64,000 nt of DNA, taken from NCBI GenBank assembly GCA_020161815.1, contig JAIUOP010000014.1, positions 1 to 64,000 on the forward strand, written 5' to 3'. A program made the position numbers and the translations under genes. Positions within the stretch are counted from its first letter, which is position 1. Every line of letters starts with the position of its first letter. This DNA is from Actinomycetota bacterium (GTDB lineage: Bacteria > Actinomycetota > Actinomycetes > Actinomycetales > Dermatophilaceae). Of this stretch, positions 17,721 to 26,304 are shown piece after piece. The notes under the pieces are model-generated. The model was given only the letters and a program-made list of their open reading frames with translations. It did no database searches and had not been told where the DNA came from.

Positions 17721-18472
17721 TCAGACCGGCAGCCGCAGCCGGCAGGCTCCCGGCAGCGCGAACGGCTCGAGCGTCACGTCCCCCGCGACCTCGACCGACT
17801 CTGCGCCCAGGGCCTCCCGCGCTCCCTCGACGAGGCCGAGGTGGACCGAGCAGATGACCTCGGGGTTGGCGCTCGCCGAGGCGAGGATCGGGCAGGTCCG
17901 CAGCAGCACCGACTCTCCGTCGCCGCCTCCGCGGGACCGAAGCCGAGGTCCGCGAGCAGGCCGAGGACCCGCGTGCGCACCGCGGTCGCCGAGCGCGCCC
18001 GCCGCCCTCGGGCGGAGCCCTCGACGAGACGACTCCCCCACAGCGCTCCGACCTCCCGGGCCTGCGCGGCGGCGCCGCGGCGGCGGGAGAGGTGGCTCGC
18101 GAAGGCCTCGGCGAGCATCCGGTAGTCGCCACCGCCCTCCGACCCGGCGCGCACTACGGCGAGCATCGAGCGGGCGGCGGCGGACGCGGCATACCGGTGC
18201 GCGGGTCGCCCACGTCCCGCGGGGGTCTCGGTCACGACGTGGACGAGACCATCGTCGGCGAGGCTGGCGAGCGCACCGCGCACGGAGTTCGGGTGGACAC
18301 CCAGGGCACGGGCGAGGTCGTCCACCCCGGCGCCACCGCCCGCGCTGCTCGACCCCTCGGCGCGCTCGGCGAGCGCCTCGAGGACGTCGCGGCGCGTGCC
18401 GGTGAGCGACCGGGGCACCGTCGGCGTGGCGACGGGCCCCAGGGCACCACCCGCAGGCATCGAATTTGTCAC
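17721..18472 (-). pseudogene. COG2345 (SufR-like) winged-helix regulator, frameshifted
   Basis: The N-terminal part encodes a winged helix (TGTRRDVLEALAER, ALGVHPNSVRGALASLADDGLV, GRGRPAHRYAAS) and reads correctly to LADLGFGPAEA near 17925. The C-terminal part, ESVLLRTCPILASASANPEV then ICSVHLGLVEGA and ending PGACRLRL, continues only in another frame. One missing base around 17918-17930 explains this. The three C-terminal cysteines match the iron-sulfur ligands of SufR-type members. It is divergent from the NO-detoxification/nirK genes, so an NO- or redox-sensing repressor is inferred. The start is ATG 18460 or GTG 18472. Confidence 0.75.
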
Positions 18473-18532
18473 GGCTCCCACTGTAATAAATAATGGCGGC
18501 ACAGGGACCACCCACCCGAGACGGAGGCCCCC

Positions 18533-18826
18533 ATGGTCCACCAGATTCCCCTCACCGAGAAGCCCTCCGGCGGCTGCGGCTGCGGCCACGCCCACGACGA
18601 GTCGGCGCCCGAGCTCGACGTGCGCGCCATCCCCCACGCGATCCGCCACGCAACGGTCTTCGGCGCGCTCTCGGCGATCCCGTCGGGCCGCTCGCTCGTC
18701 CTCGTCGCCCCGCACGACCCCAAGCCACTCCTCGCCCAGATCGCCGAGCGCGAGCAGGGCACGATCGCCGTGACCTACCTCGACGAGGGCCCCGAAACCT
18801 GGCGCCTGCGTCTCACCCGCGCCTGA
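18533..18826 (+). CDS. DUF2249-domain protein
   Basis: This 97-residue protein has a Cys/His-rich N-terminus (GGCGCGHAH) and a DUF2249 fold, with VRAIPHAIRHATVFGALSAIPSGRSLVLVAPHDPKPLLAQI ending in a Trp-containing strand. DUF2249 (TusA/SirA-like) proteins are usually encoded beside hemerythrins, nitrite reductase and NnrS and are thought to act in NO metabolism; the biochemistry is not established. The ATG is preceded by GACGGAGG. It heads the plus-strand operon 18533-23121. Confidence 0.85.
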   Translation: MVHQIPLTEKPSGGCGCGHAHDESAPELDVRAIPHAIRHATVFGALSAIPSGRSLVLVAPHDPKPLLAQIAEREQGTIAVTYLDEGPETWRLRLTRA

Positions 18827-18834
18827 CCTGCGCG

Positions 18835-19284
18835 ATGTGCTCCTACTGCGGCTGCGAGAGCGTCGAGGTCATCGGGCGCTTCATGCGCGAGCACACCGAG
18901 ATCGTCAACGCCTCGGGTGCCCTCCACGCCGCCTGCCGCGACGGAGACCCGCAGGCCCTGCACGCCGCCGCGGACCGGGTGCGCGCCCTCTTCGGGCCGC
19001 ACTCGGTCGCCGAGGAGGCCGGCATCTTCACCGTCCTCGCTGAGGACCCGGACTTCACCGAGCACGTCCACCAGCTGTGCCGGGAGCACGTTCGCCTCGA
19101 GGAGCTCCTCGACGGGGTCGTCACGGCACCGGACCCGGCCGCCCGGGAGGCGGCGTGGGCCGCCTACGAGCATCTGCTCCGCCACCACATCGACCGCGAG
19201 GACAACTCCCTCTTCCCGGCGGCGGCGATCGCCTTCGCCGGGCCCGAGTGGGAGCGGGTCACCGCGCTCACCCCGGACGCCTGA
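18835..19284 (+). CDS. Hemerythrin-like HHE domain protein
   Basis: The 149-residue four-helix-bundle protein shows spaced di-iron ligands: His in MREHTEI, His and Glu in PHSVAEE, His in EHVHQLCREH with Glu in RLEE, and His/Asp in LLRHHIDREDNSLFP. The N-terminus MCSYCGCE adds a CxxCxC cluster. Such proteins bind oxygen or NO, or sit beside denitrification enzymes to handle nitrosative stress. The start is eight bases after the DUF2249 stop; the next gene starts two bases after its own stop. Confidence 0.88.
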   Translation: MCSYCGCESVEVIGRFMREHTEIVNASGALHAACRDGDPQALHAAADRVRALFGPHSVAEEAGIFTVLAEDPDFTEHVHQLCREHVRLEELLDGVVTAPDPAAREAAWAAYEHLLRHHIDREDNSLFPAAAIAFAGPEWERVTALTPDA

Positions 19285-19285
19285 C

Positions 19286-20383
19286 GTGCACCGGAGGTCG
19301 TGGCTGCTGCTCCCGGCCGGCGTCGCGCTCCTCGCCGGCCTGGACGCCGGCCTGCTCCTCCTCGAGGTCCGGGCGCCCTTCGGCGCGTCCCACCTGCCCG
19401 GGGTGCACGGGGTCCTCATGGTGCTCGGCTTCCTCGGCACGCTGGTCGCCCTCGAGCGCGCCGTCGCCCTGCGCACCCCTTGGGCGTATGCCGCGCCCGC
19501 CCTCCTCGGCGCCGGCGCCCTCGCGCTCGTTGCCGGGGCGCGACTGCTCGGCCAGGTCCTCCTCGTCGACGGCCTCGTCGTCTTCCTCGGTGTCGCGGCG
19601 ATGTTGTGGCGGCGCCAGCGGGACGGGGCGGTGGCCGTCGAGGTGCTCGCCGTCGCGCACGGCCTCGCGGCCGCGGTGCTCTGGACCCGCCTCGAGGTCG
19701 CGGCCGTCCTCCCCCTCCTCGTCGGGTTCGTCGTCCTCACGATCGCCGCCGAGCGGGTCGAACTCGCGCGTCTCTCCCTCGGGCGTCGCGCCGACACCAC
19801 CCTGCTCCTCGTCGCCGGGGCGTATGCCGTCGCCGCCCTGGCCGCCCTCCTCCAGCCCGCCGTGGGGTCGCGCCTTGTGGCGCTCGTCCTCGTCGGGCTC
19901 TGTGCCTGGCTGGTCCGCCATGACGTCGCCCGGCGCACGATTCGGTCGACGGGGCTGCCGCGCTTCAGCGCCGCCGCGATGCTCACCGGCTGGGGCTGGC
20001 TGGCCGTGGCCGCGGCCACTTGGGCCGTCGTCGGGCCGCCGACCTCCCGACCCGCCTATGACGTCGTCGTCCACGGCGTCTTCCTCGGGTTCGCGATGAG
20101 CATGGTCCTGGCGCACGCGCCCGTCATCCTCCCCGCGGTCGTCCGCCGCCCGCTCCCCTACCGCCCCGTCCTCTGGCTCCCCCTCGTGGCGCTCCACGTC
20201 TCCCTCCTGGCCCGCGTGGCCGGGGACGCGCTGGGGGCGGACGTGCTGTGGCGGGCCGGTGGCGTCGGGACGGTCCTCGCCCTCCTGCTCCTGCCCGTCA
20301 CGGCCGCCCTGTCGGCCGCGCTCGGACCACCGCCCGCGCCATCTCGCGCCCCGGCGCGCCCACACGACAGGGCCCTCGCATGA
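19286..20383 (+). CDS. NnrS-like polytopic membrane protein
   Basis: The 365-residue GTG-started protein has about ten to twelve hydrophobic segments and conserved-looking intramembrane His residues (SHLPGVHGVLMVLGF, HGVFLGFAMSMVLAHAPVILPAV). This matches NnrS-related heme/copper membrane proteins found with nitrite and NO reductases. NnrS is linked to relief of nitrosative stress. The GTG at 19286 is two bases after the hemerythrin stop, and the stop overlaps the nirK start as ATGA. Confidence 0.7.
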   Translation: MHRRSWLLLPAGVALLAGLDAGLLLLEVRAPFGASHLPGVHGVLMVLGFLGTLVALERAVALRTPWAYAAPALLGAGALALVAGARLLGQVLLVDGLVVFLGVAAMLWRRQRDGAVAVEVLAVAHGLAAAVLWTRLEVAAVLPLLVGFVVLTIAAERVELARLSLGRRADTTLLLVAGAYAVAALAALLQPAVGSRLVALVLVGLCAWLVRHDVARRTIRSTGLPRFSAAAMLTGWGWLAVAAATWAVVGPPTSRPAYDVVVHGVFLGFAMSMVLAHAPVILPAVVRRPLPYRPVLWLPLVALHVSLLARVAGDALGADVLWRAGGVGTVLALLLLPVTAALSAALGPPPAPSRAPARPHDRALA

Positions 20384-23121
20384 GCGTCTCCAGCCCGCCC
20401 CGCCCGGGGAAGCCGACCGGCGCACGACCCACCGGGACCCGCGGCGTGTGGGCCCTGCGTGACCGCCCCGGCGTCGTCTGGCTCGCCCTCGCGGCGCTGC
20501 TCACGCTGGGGCACCCCTTCGTCCCCGGCTCGCGCTGGCTCATGGTGCACCTGGTCCTGCTCGGAGCGCTCACCCACTCGATCCTCGTGTGGTCGACCCA
20601 CTTCACCCAGGCCCTGCTCAAGACCCCGACCAGCCTCGACGACCGACGGCGGCAGTCGATCCGGCTCTCGCTCAACATCGTCGGGGTCACCCTCGTGCTC
20701 ATCGGGGTACCGACGACGCTGTGGCCGGTGACGCTCACCGGGGCGGTGCTCTTCTCCGCGGCCGTCGGGTGGCACGGCGCGATGCTCCGGGTCCGGCTGC
20801 GACGCGCCCTGCCCGGCCGCTTCCGGGTCACCGTGCGCTACTACCTCGCGGCGGCTGCCCTCGTCCCCGTCGGCGCGACCTTCGGGGTCCTCCTCGCGCG
20901 CGGGCTCGACGACGAGACCCAGGGTCGGCTGCTGCTCGCCCACACGATGACGATGCTCCTGGGCTGGGTCGGTCTCACCGTCACCGGGACCCTCGTCACC
21001 CTCTGGCCGACGATGCTCCGCACCCGCATGGACGACCGCGCCGAAACCCTTGCGCGGCAGGCCCTTCCGCTGCTCCTCCTGGGGATCGTGGTCGTGGCCA
21101 CCGGGGCCACGCTGGGGCTCGAGGCGGTCGCCCTGGCCGGGCTCGCGGCATACGTCCTCGGAGTCGGGTGGTGGGGGCGGGCACTGTGGCGCCCCGCCCG
21201 CCAGGCCCCGCCACGCCACTTCGCGACGTGGTCGGTGACCGCCGCCCTCGGCTGGGCCCTCGCCGGCCTCGCCCTCGTCGTGACCACCCTCGTGGCGGCG
21301 CCGAGCTGGGCGCGCGTCGGGGAGACCTACGGGCGCGTGACGGCGGTCGTCGTCGTGGGCTTCGCGGCGCAGCTGCTCACCGGCGCGCTCTCGCACCTCG
21401 TGCCGTCCGTCCTCGGCGGCGGCCCGTCGGTCGTGCGCGCGGGCTCCGCATGGTTCGACCGGTATGCCGTGTGGCGGCTCGTCGTCGTCAACCTCGGGCT
21501 CGCGCTGTGCCTCCTGCCGGTGCCGAGCGTCGTGCGGGTCATCGTCTCCACGCTCGTGCTCGTCGCGCTCGTGGCCTTCATCCCGCTCATGCTCGCGGCG
21601 GTGCGGGCGGCCGTCGCCGCGCGGCGTTCCCTCGTCGAGGGGGTCGCCGCGGCGGCCGAGGCCGGGCACCGACCCGCGCGGATCGGGCCCGAGCCGCGCG
21701 TCTTCTCCTCGGGGCAGCTCGTCGGCGGGCTCGCGACCCTGCTGCTCGCCACCTCGGTCGGCATCGCCTTGGACCCGGCGGCGGCGGGCTTCGTCACCGC
21801 GGCGGGGTCGTCGGTGGCAGCACCGGCCGACCCGGCGGCCCCCCTCGCAGGCTCGGTCACCCCGACCGGCGAGACGACGACGGTCACCGTCGAGGCGCAC
21901 GACATGAGCTACTCCCCCGCGTCGGTCACCGTCCCGGCCGGCAACCGCCTCGTCATCGAGCTCGTCAACAGGGACGACCGCTCACCCCACGACCTCGCCT
22001 TCTCAGCGAGCCTCAAGACGCACCGGGTCATGCCGGGCCAGCGCGCGACCCTCGACGTCGGTGTCGTCGGCGCCTCGGGCGAGGGCTGGTGCACGATCGT
22101 CGGTCACCGCCAGATGGGAATGGTGCTCCAGGTCGTCGTCGAGGGCGGCGAGCCGGCGGCCTCGGGCGTTGGCGCGGCCCCCGCACCCGGCGACGCGGCG
22201 GCACCGCAGGGCGATGCCGGCATCCGGCTGGGGCAGCAGCCCGCTCCCGGCTTCCGGGCCGTCGACGCGACCCTGCCGCCGCTGACGACACCGGCCGGCA
22301 CGACCCACGAGGTCACCCTGACCGTCGAGGAGACCGTGCTCGAGGTCGCCCCCGGCATCCGCCAGGAGCGATGGACCTACAACGGGCAGGTGCCCGGGCC
22401 GACCCTCCACGGCCGGATCGGCGACACCTTCGTCGTGACGCTCGTCAACAAGGGGAGCATGGGGCACTCGATCGACTTCCACGCCGGCGAGCGAGCCCCC
22501 GACGAGGTGATGCGCACGGTGCCACCGGGCGAGTCCCTCACCTACCGCTTCACCGCGGCGCGGGCCGGGATCTGGATGTACCACTGCTCGACGATGCCGA
22601 TGTCGGCGCACATCGCCGCCGGCATGCACGGCGCCGTCGTCATCGAGCCCGACGGCCTGCCCGCGGTGTCCCGCAGCTACGTCCTCGTCCAGTCCGAGGT
22701 CCACGTCGACGGGCCGGGCACCGGCGAGCCGCGCGAGGTCGACGCGGACGCCGCCGCCGTGGACCGCCCGGACGCGGTGACCTTCAACGGCATCGCGAAC
22801 CAGTACGACGCGCGACCCCTCACGGCAGCCGTCGGCGAGCGGGTGCGCGTGTGGGTGCTGGCCGCCGGACCGAACCGCGGGATCGACTTCCACGTCGTCG
22901 GTGGACAGTTCGACACCGTGTGGTCGGAGGGTGGCTACCTGCTCCGGGCCGGCACTGACGCCTTCGGCGGGCGCGGCGGCGGCAGCCAGGTGCTCTCCCT
23001 CGGCGCGGCGCAGGGCGGATTCGTCGAGCTGGCGCTGCCCGAGCCCGGCCACTACCCCTTCGTCACGCACGCGATGGCGGACGCCGAGAAGGGCGCCCAC
23101 GGGGTGCTCAAGGTCAGGTGA
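20380..23121 (+). CDS. nirK: Membrane-cupredoxin-copper nitrite reductase fusion (NirK type)
   Basis: The 913-residue protein has three modules. Residues 30-490 hold about twelve membrane helices resembling the preceding NnrS-like protein. Residues 530-615 form a cupredoxin with type-1 copper ligands (His in SPHDLAF; Cys, His and Met in WCTIVGHRQMGM). Residues 650-913 form a two-domain NirK: type-1/2 ligands in GHSIDFHAG and MYHCSTMPMSAHIAAGMHG, active-site Asp in SIDFH, catalytic His in GIDFHVVGG, last type-2 His in FVTHAMADAEKGAH. It reduces nitrite to NO outside the membrane, the cupredoxin probably relaying electrons from the membrane module. Single-polypeptide fusion of all three is notable; parts are known in actinobacteria. 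Confidence 0.9.
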   Translation: MSVSSPPRPGKPTGARPTGTRGVWALRDRPGVVWLALAALLTLGHPFVPGSRWLMVHLVLLGALTHSILVWSTHFTQALLKTPTSLDDRRRQSIRLSLNIVGVTLVLIGVPTTLWPVTLTGAVLFSAAVGWHGAMLRVRLRRALPGRFRVTVRYYLAAAALVPVGATFGVLLARGLDDETQGRLLLAHTMTMLLGWVGLTVTGTLVTLWPTMLRTRMDDRAETLARQALPLLLLGIVVVATGATLGLEAVALAGLAAYVLGVGWWGRALWRPARQAPPRHFATWSVTAALGWALAGLALVVTTLVAAPSWARVGETYGRVTAVVVVGFAAQLLTGALSHLVPSVLGGGPSVVRAGSAWFDRYAVWRLVVVNLGLALCLLPVPSVVRVIVSTLVLVALVAFIPLMLAAVRAAVAARRSLVEGVAAAAEAGHRPARIGPEPRVFSSGQLVGGLATLLLATSVGIALDPAAAGFVTAAGSSVAAPADPAAPLAGSVTPTGETTTVTVEAHDMSYSPASVTVPAGNRLVIELVNRDDRSPHDLAFSASLKTHRVMPGQRATLDVGVVGASGEGWCTIVGHRQMGMVLQVVVEGGEPAASGVGAAPAPGDAAAPQGDAGIRLGQQPAPGFRAVDATLPPLTTPAGTTHEVTLTVEETVLEVAPGIRQERWTYNGQVPGPTLHGRIGDTFVVTLVNKGSMGHSIDFHAGERAPDEVMRTVPPGESLTYRFTAARAGIWMYHCSTMPMSAHIAAGMHGAVVIEPDGLPAVSRSYVLVQSEVHVDGPGTGEPREVDADAAAVDRPDAVTFNGIANQYDARPLTAAVGERVRVWVLAAGPNRGIDFHVVGGQFDTVWSEGGYLLRAGTDAFGGRGGGSQVLSLGAAQGGFVELALPEPGHYPFVTHAMADAEKGAHGVLKVR

Positions 23122-23791
23122 CCTCGGTGGCCGGGGCGGCGTTCGGCAGCAGGTCCATGATTGCCGCCATGATCGCGGCCGTGTCCGCGACCGCGCCGCC
23201 GCCGGCCAGGACGACCGGTGGCCCGATGCGCACCCGCACGGTGACCGGATCGCGCCACCGTCCCAGGCGTGGCACCTTCGACTCCCGCGGCCACAGCACG
23301 TCGGTCCCCCACAGACCGAAGGGGATCACCGGGGCCCCGGTCTCGGCCGCGATCCGCGCCACCCCCGTCTTGCCCTTGAGCACCGGGTCGTGGAAGGCCA
23401 CGCCGCGCGGGATCGTGCCCTGCGGCATCATGCCGACGAGCTCGCCAGCCCGCAGCGCCTCGATGGCCGCGGCATACGCGTCCAAGGCACGCGCGGAGTT
23501 GCGTTCGACGGGGATGCCTCCCATCGCGTGGCAGACCCGCCCGACCACGGGGGCGTCGAAGATCTCCTTCTTGGCCATCATGCGGATCGGGCGGCCACCA
23601 CGCCGCACCAGCTGGGCCAGGACGAAGAAGTCGAAGTACGAACGGTGGTTGCCCGCGAGGATCGCCGCACCGGTGCGCGGCAGGTGTTCCAAGCCCTCGA
23701 TGTCGAAGCGCACCCAGCGCTGCCAGCGCGGGTTGAACAGGCGCGAGAGCCGCATCTGGACCTTGGTCACGGAAGCAACACTAGGGGCCAC
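23114..23791 (-). CDS. 1-acylglycerol-3-phosphate acyltransferase (PlsC-like)
   Basis: The 225-residue enzyme has the acyltransferase motif I as NHRSYFDF (His and Asp four apart), motif II in GGIPVERNSARALD and motif III in MMPQGTIPRG, where Glu of EGT is replaced by Gln, a variant seen in actinobacterial members. It acylates lysophosphatidate during phospholipid synthesis. ATG 23791 is the longest start; ATG 23752 (MRLSRLF) is an alternative. Its 3' end overlaps the convergent nirK gene by 8 bp. Confidence 0.85.
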   Translation of the reverse strand: MAPSVASVTKVQMRLSRLFNPRWQRWVRFDIEGLEHLPRTGAAILAGNHRSYFDFFVLAQLVRRGGRPIRMMAKKEIFDAPVVGRVCHAMGGIPVERNSARALDAYAAAIEALRAGELVGMMPQGTIPRGVAFHDPVLKGKTGVARIAAETGAPVIPFGLWGTDVLWPRESKVPRLGRWRDPVTVRVRIGPPVVLAGGGAVADTAAIMAAIMDLLPNAAPATEVT

Positions 23792-23802
23792 GGTCCTCCC
23801 GG

Positions 23803-25133
23803 TCAGGTGAAGAGGGCACGCCCCCAGACGTCGCTCGGGTCGTCGGCATCGATACCGGGCGGGCAGGCAAAGAGCGCCGAGCCGTCATGGACGATGTATT
23901 CGTTCAGGCGATCCTTGGCCGCGAGCGCCCGCTGCATCGGCACGAACTGCGCGTGCGCATCGCGCATGAACGCAATGAAGAACAGGCCCGCGTCGAGGCG
24001 CCCGAGTCCGTCGGTCCCGTCGGTGAAGTTGTAGCCCCGACGCAGGATCCGTATGCCGTCCAGCTGGCTTGCGTGGGCCAGGAAGACATGGCTGTCGCGC
24101 GGGATCGCCGGCTCACCATCGCTGCCGAGCGCGGCGAAGTCCGGCTCGTCGAACTCCTCCGATCCGCCCATCGGCTCACCCTTGAGCTTGCGTCGGCCGA
24201 AGGTCGCGTCCTGCTCCTGCAGGGAGGTGCGGTCCCACACCTCGATGTGCATCCGGATCCGGCGCGCCACCAAGTAGGACCCGCCGGCCAGCCACGCAGC
24301 GGCGCCGGGCACGTCGTCGGGCTGAACCCACACGTGCCGCTCGAGCAACTCAGGCTCCTCGGCCTTGAGATTGTTGGTGCCGTCCTTGTAGCCGAAGAGG
24401 TTCCGCGGCGTTGCCTGGGAGGTCGATGTCGATGAGGTGCGGCCGAAGCCCAGTTGGCTCCAGCGCACCGAGACCCTGCCTGCTCCGATGCGCACGAGGT
24501 TGCGGATCGCATGGACCGCGACCTGGGGGTCATGGGCGCATGCCTGGAGCGCCATGTCCCCACCGGAGCGTTCTGGGCGCAGCGCGTCCCCGCGAAAGGC
24601 GGGCAACTCGATCAACGCCTCCGGACGCCGGTCAGCCAAACCGAAGCGATCGTCGAAGAGGGAAGGGCCGAAGCCGATCGTCACCGTCAGGCCCGAGGCG
24701 GGCAGGCCCATCGCCTCACCGGTGTCGGCCGGTGCCGCGAGCGGATTGCCCCCCGCGACACCACCGGGCGCCGCCTCGGCCCCGAGCGTCATTCGCTCCG
24801 TGGCCTTGGTCCAGGCGCGGAGCAGAGCCGTGAGCTCTTCGCGCGTCGTGCCCGGCACGACGTCCAGGGCGACGAGTGCATCCGGTCCTGCGCCGGGGTG
24901 ACGATCCCGGCCTGGTGGACGCCGCGGAACGGGACGGCCGCGGACATGTCCTCGCCTGCCGGTGCAGCCATGGAGTCGGCCCCGCTGGAACCGGAGGCCG
25001 CAGCGCCCGCCCGGCTCCCGGCATACACCGCTCCGGCCGTGGCCGCCGCGAGCCCGGCGCCGACACCCGTGCTCAGCACGGCCCGGCGGCTCGCCGCACC
25101 GCGTCCAGTCGCCTGCGCCTCGCGCTCGGTCAC
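23803..25133 (-). pseudogene. efeB: Deferrochelatase/Dyp-type peroxidase EfeB, frameshifted
   Basis: The GTG start at 25133 overlaps the efeO stop. The N-terminus has a Tat signal (SRRAVLSTGVGAG) and reaches PAQDRMH, where the frame breaks at about 24876-24880. Adding one C after ATGCA restores DRMHLVALDVVPGTTREEL and the rest: heme motif YKDGTNN, Arg-rich IRMHIEVWDRTSLQEQ and the C-terminal DGLGRLDAGLFFIAFMRD. EfeB removes iron from heme or oxidises Fe(II) for EfeU. The remainder shows no decay, so either a recent mutation or a sequencing error is likely. Confidence 0.85.
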
Positions 25134-26251
25134 TGGGTGGCCAGCGCGGCGCCGACCCTGCCGACCTGCTCCCCGACCGCAGTCAGCGCGTCGGACAGGG
25201 CCTTGATCTCGGCCTGCGGGACGTCGGTGTAGAGGCGGTAGCCCTCGCCCTCCCGCTGCGCCGCGATGAGCCCGTCGAGGGTGGTGGCGGCCTGGTTGTA
25301 GTCCGCGACGAGGTCCTGGTTGCGGTCGGTGAGGATCGGCTTGAGAACCTCCATGCCCTTCTTCGAGCCCTCCCAGTTGGCGGCGAAGTCGTGGAGGTCG
25401 GTGTGGCTGTAGCGGTCCTCCTCGCCGGTGATCTTGCCGGTCGCCATCTCGTCGAGGAGTTCCTTGGCGCCATTGGCGATCTTGAGGCCGTCGAGGTCTG
25501 CGGCCTTGGACTTCTCGACGATGGTGGTCACGTCGGCGAGCAGCCGGTCGGCGATCGCATCGCTGTCGGCCTGGAGGCCGTCGACCCACAGGTCCTTCTC
25601 CAGTCGGTGGAAGCCGGTGAACTCCAGACCCTCCGCGATCACGTCCTCGCGGCCGTCGATCGCGGGGTCGAGGTCCCCGAACGACTCGGCGACCGGCTCG
25701 ATCCGCTCCCACGGGGCCCGCGCCACGGCATACAGGCTCTTGGCCTGCGCCACGTCCTTGGCCTTCACCGCAGCGACGAATTCCGCTGTGCGGATGAGGA
25801 GTTCGTCAGCCTGGGCGGACACCCACGCCTGGTACTCCCCGGCCGCCGCCTCGAGCTTGGGGTCGGTGTCCGTGGTGATGGTGTCACCGGTCACCGCCAG
25901 CGCGGCATCGATCCCGTCGCCGACCATGCCCGGCTTGCAGTTGCCCTTGTAGGCTCCCGGCCTCTTCAGCGTCACATGGAGTGAGCGGGTCATCCCCGGC
26001 GTGAGGTTCTCGACCTCGGAGACCACCATGCCGTCCTCGGTGAGGACGTAGAACTCGGTGACCTTGGTCCCCGTGTTGGTGATCCTGAACTCGCGATCCC
26101 CCGTCGTCGTGGTGCTTGTTGACATGGTGCAGGCGTCATCGGAGGCGTCGACGGTGATGGCCGAGCCCCCGGCGGACTTGGCCTGGGTGCAGGCGCCGAG
26201 CGCCACGACGAGGAGGGGCGCGAGCAGGACGGTGGTGGCGCGGGTGCGCAT
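25130..26251 (-). CDS. efeO: Iron uptake lipoprotein EfeO
   Basis: The 373-residue protein has a lipobox signal (LLVVALGACTQA, lipidated Cys about residue 21), an N-terminal cupredoxin-like domain (TITVDASDDACTM to GNCKPGM), and a C-terminal imelysin-type M75 helical domain with the metal motif in GFHRLEKDLW. It captures iron outside the membrane and hands it to EfeU. ATG 26251 fits the signal peptide; the frame is open upstream without homology. It lies between efeU and efeB in one operon. Confidence 0.92.
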   Translation of the reverse strand: MRTRATTVLLAPLLVVALGACTQAKSAGGSAITVDASDDACTMSTSTTTTGDREFRITNTGTKVTEFYVLTEDGMVVSEVENLTPGMTRSLHVTLKRPGAYKGNCKPGMVGDGIDAALAVTGDTITTDTDPKLEAAAGEYQAWVSAQADELLIRTAEFVAAVKAKDVAQAKSLYAVARAPWERIEPVAESFGDLDPAIDGREDVIAEGLEFTGFHRLEKDLWVDGLQADSDAIADRLLADVTTIVEKSKAADLDGLKIANGAKELLDEMATGKITGEEDRYSHTDLHDFAANWEGSKKGMEVLKPILTDRNQDLVADYNQAATTLDGLIAAQREGEGYRLYTDVPQAEIKALSDALTAVGEQVGRVGAALATQ

Positions 26252-26304
26252 GCGGAGGTTCTCCTTGGGGGTGGTCCCCGTTGGCGGCATGCCGTGGGGC
26301 TGGG

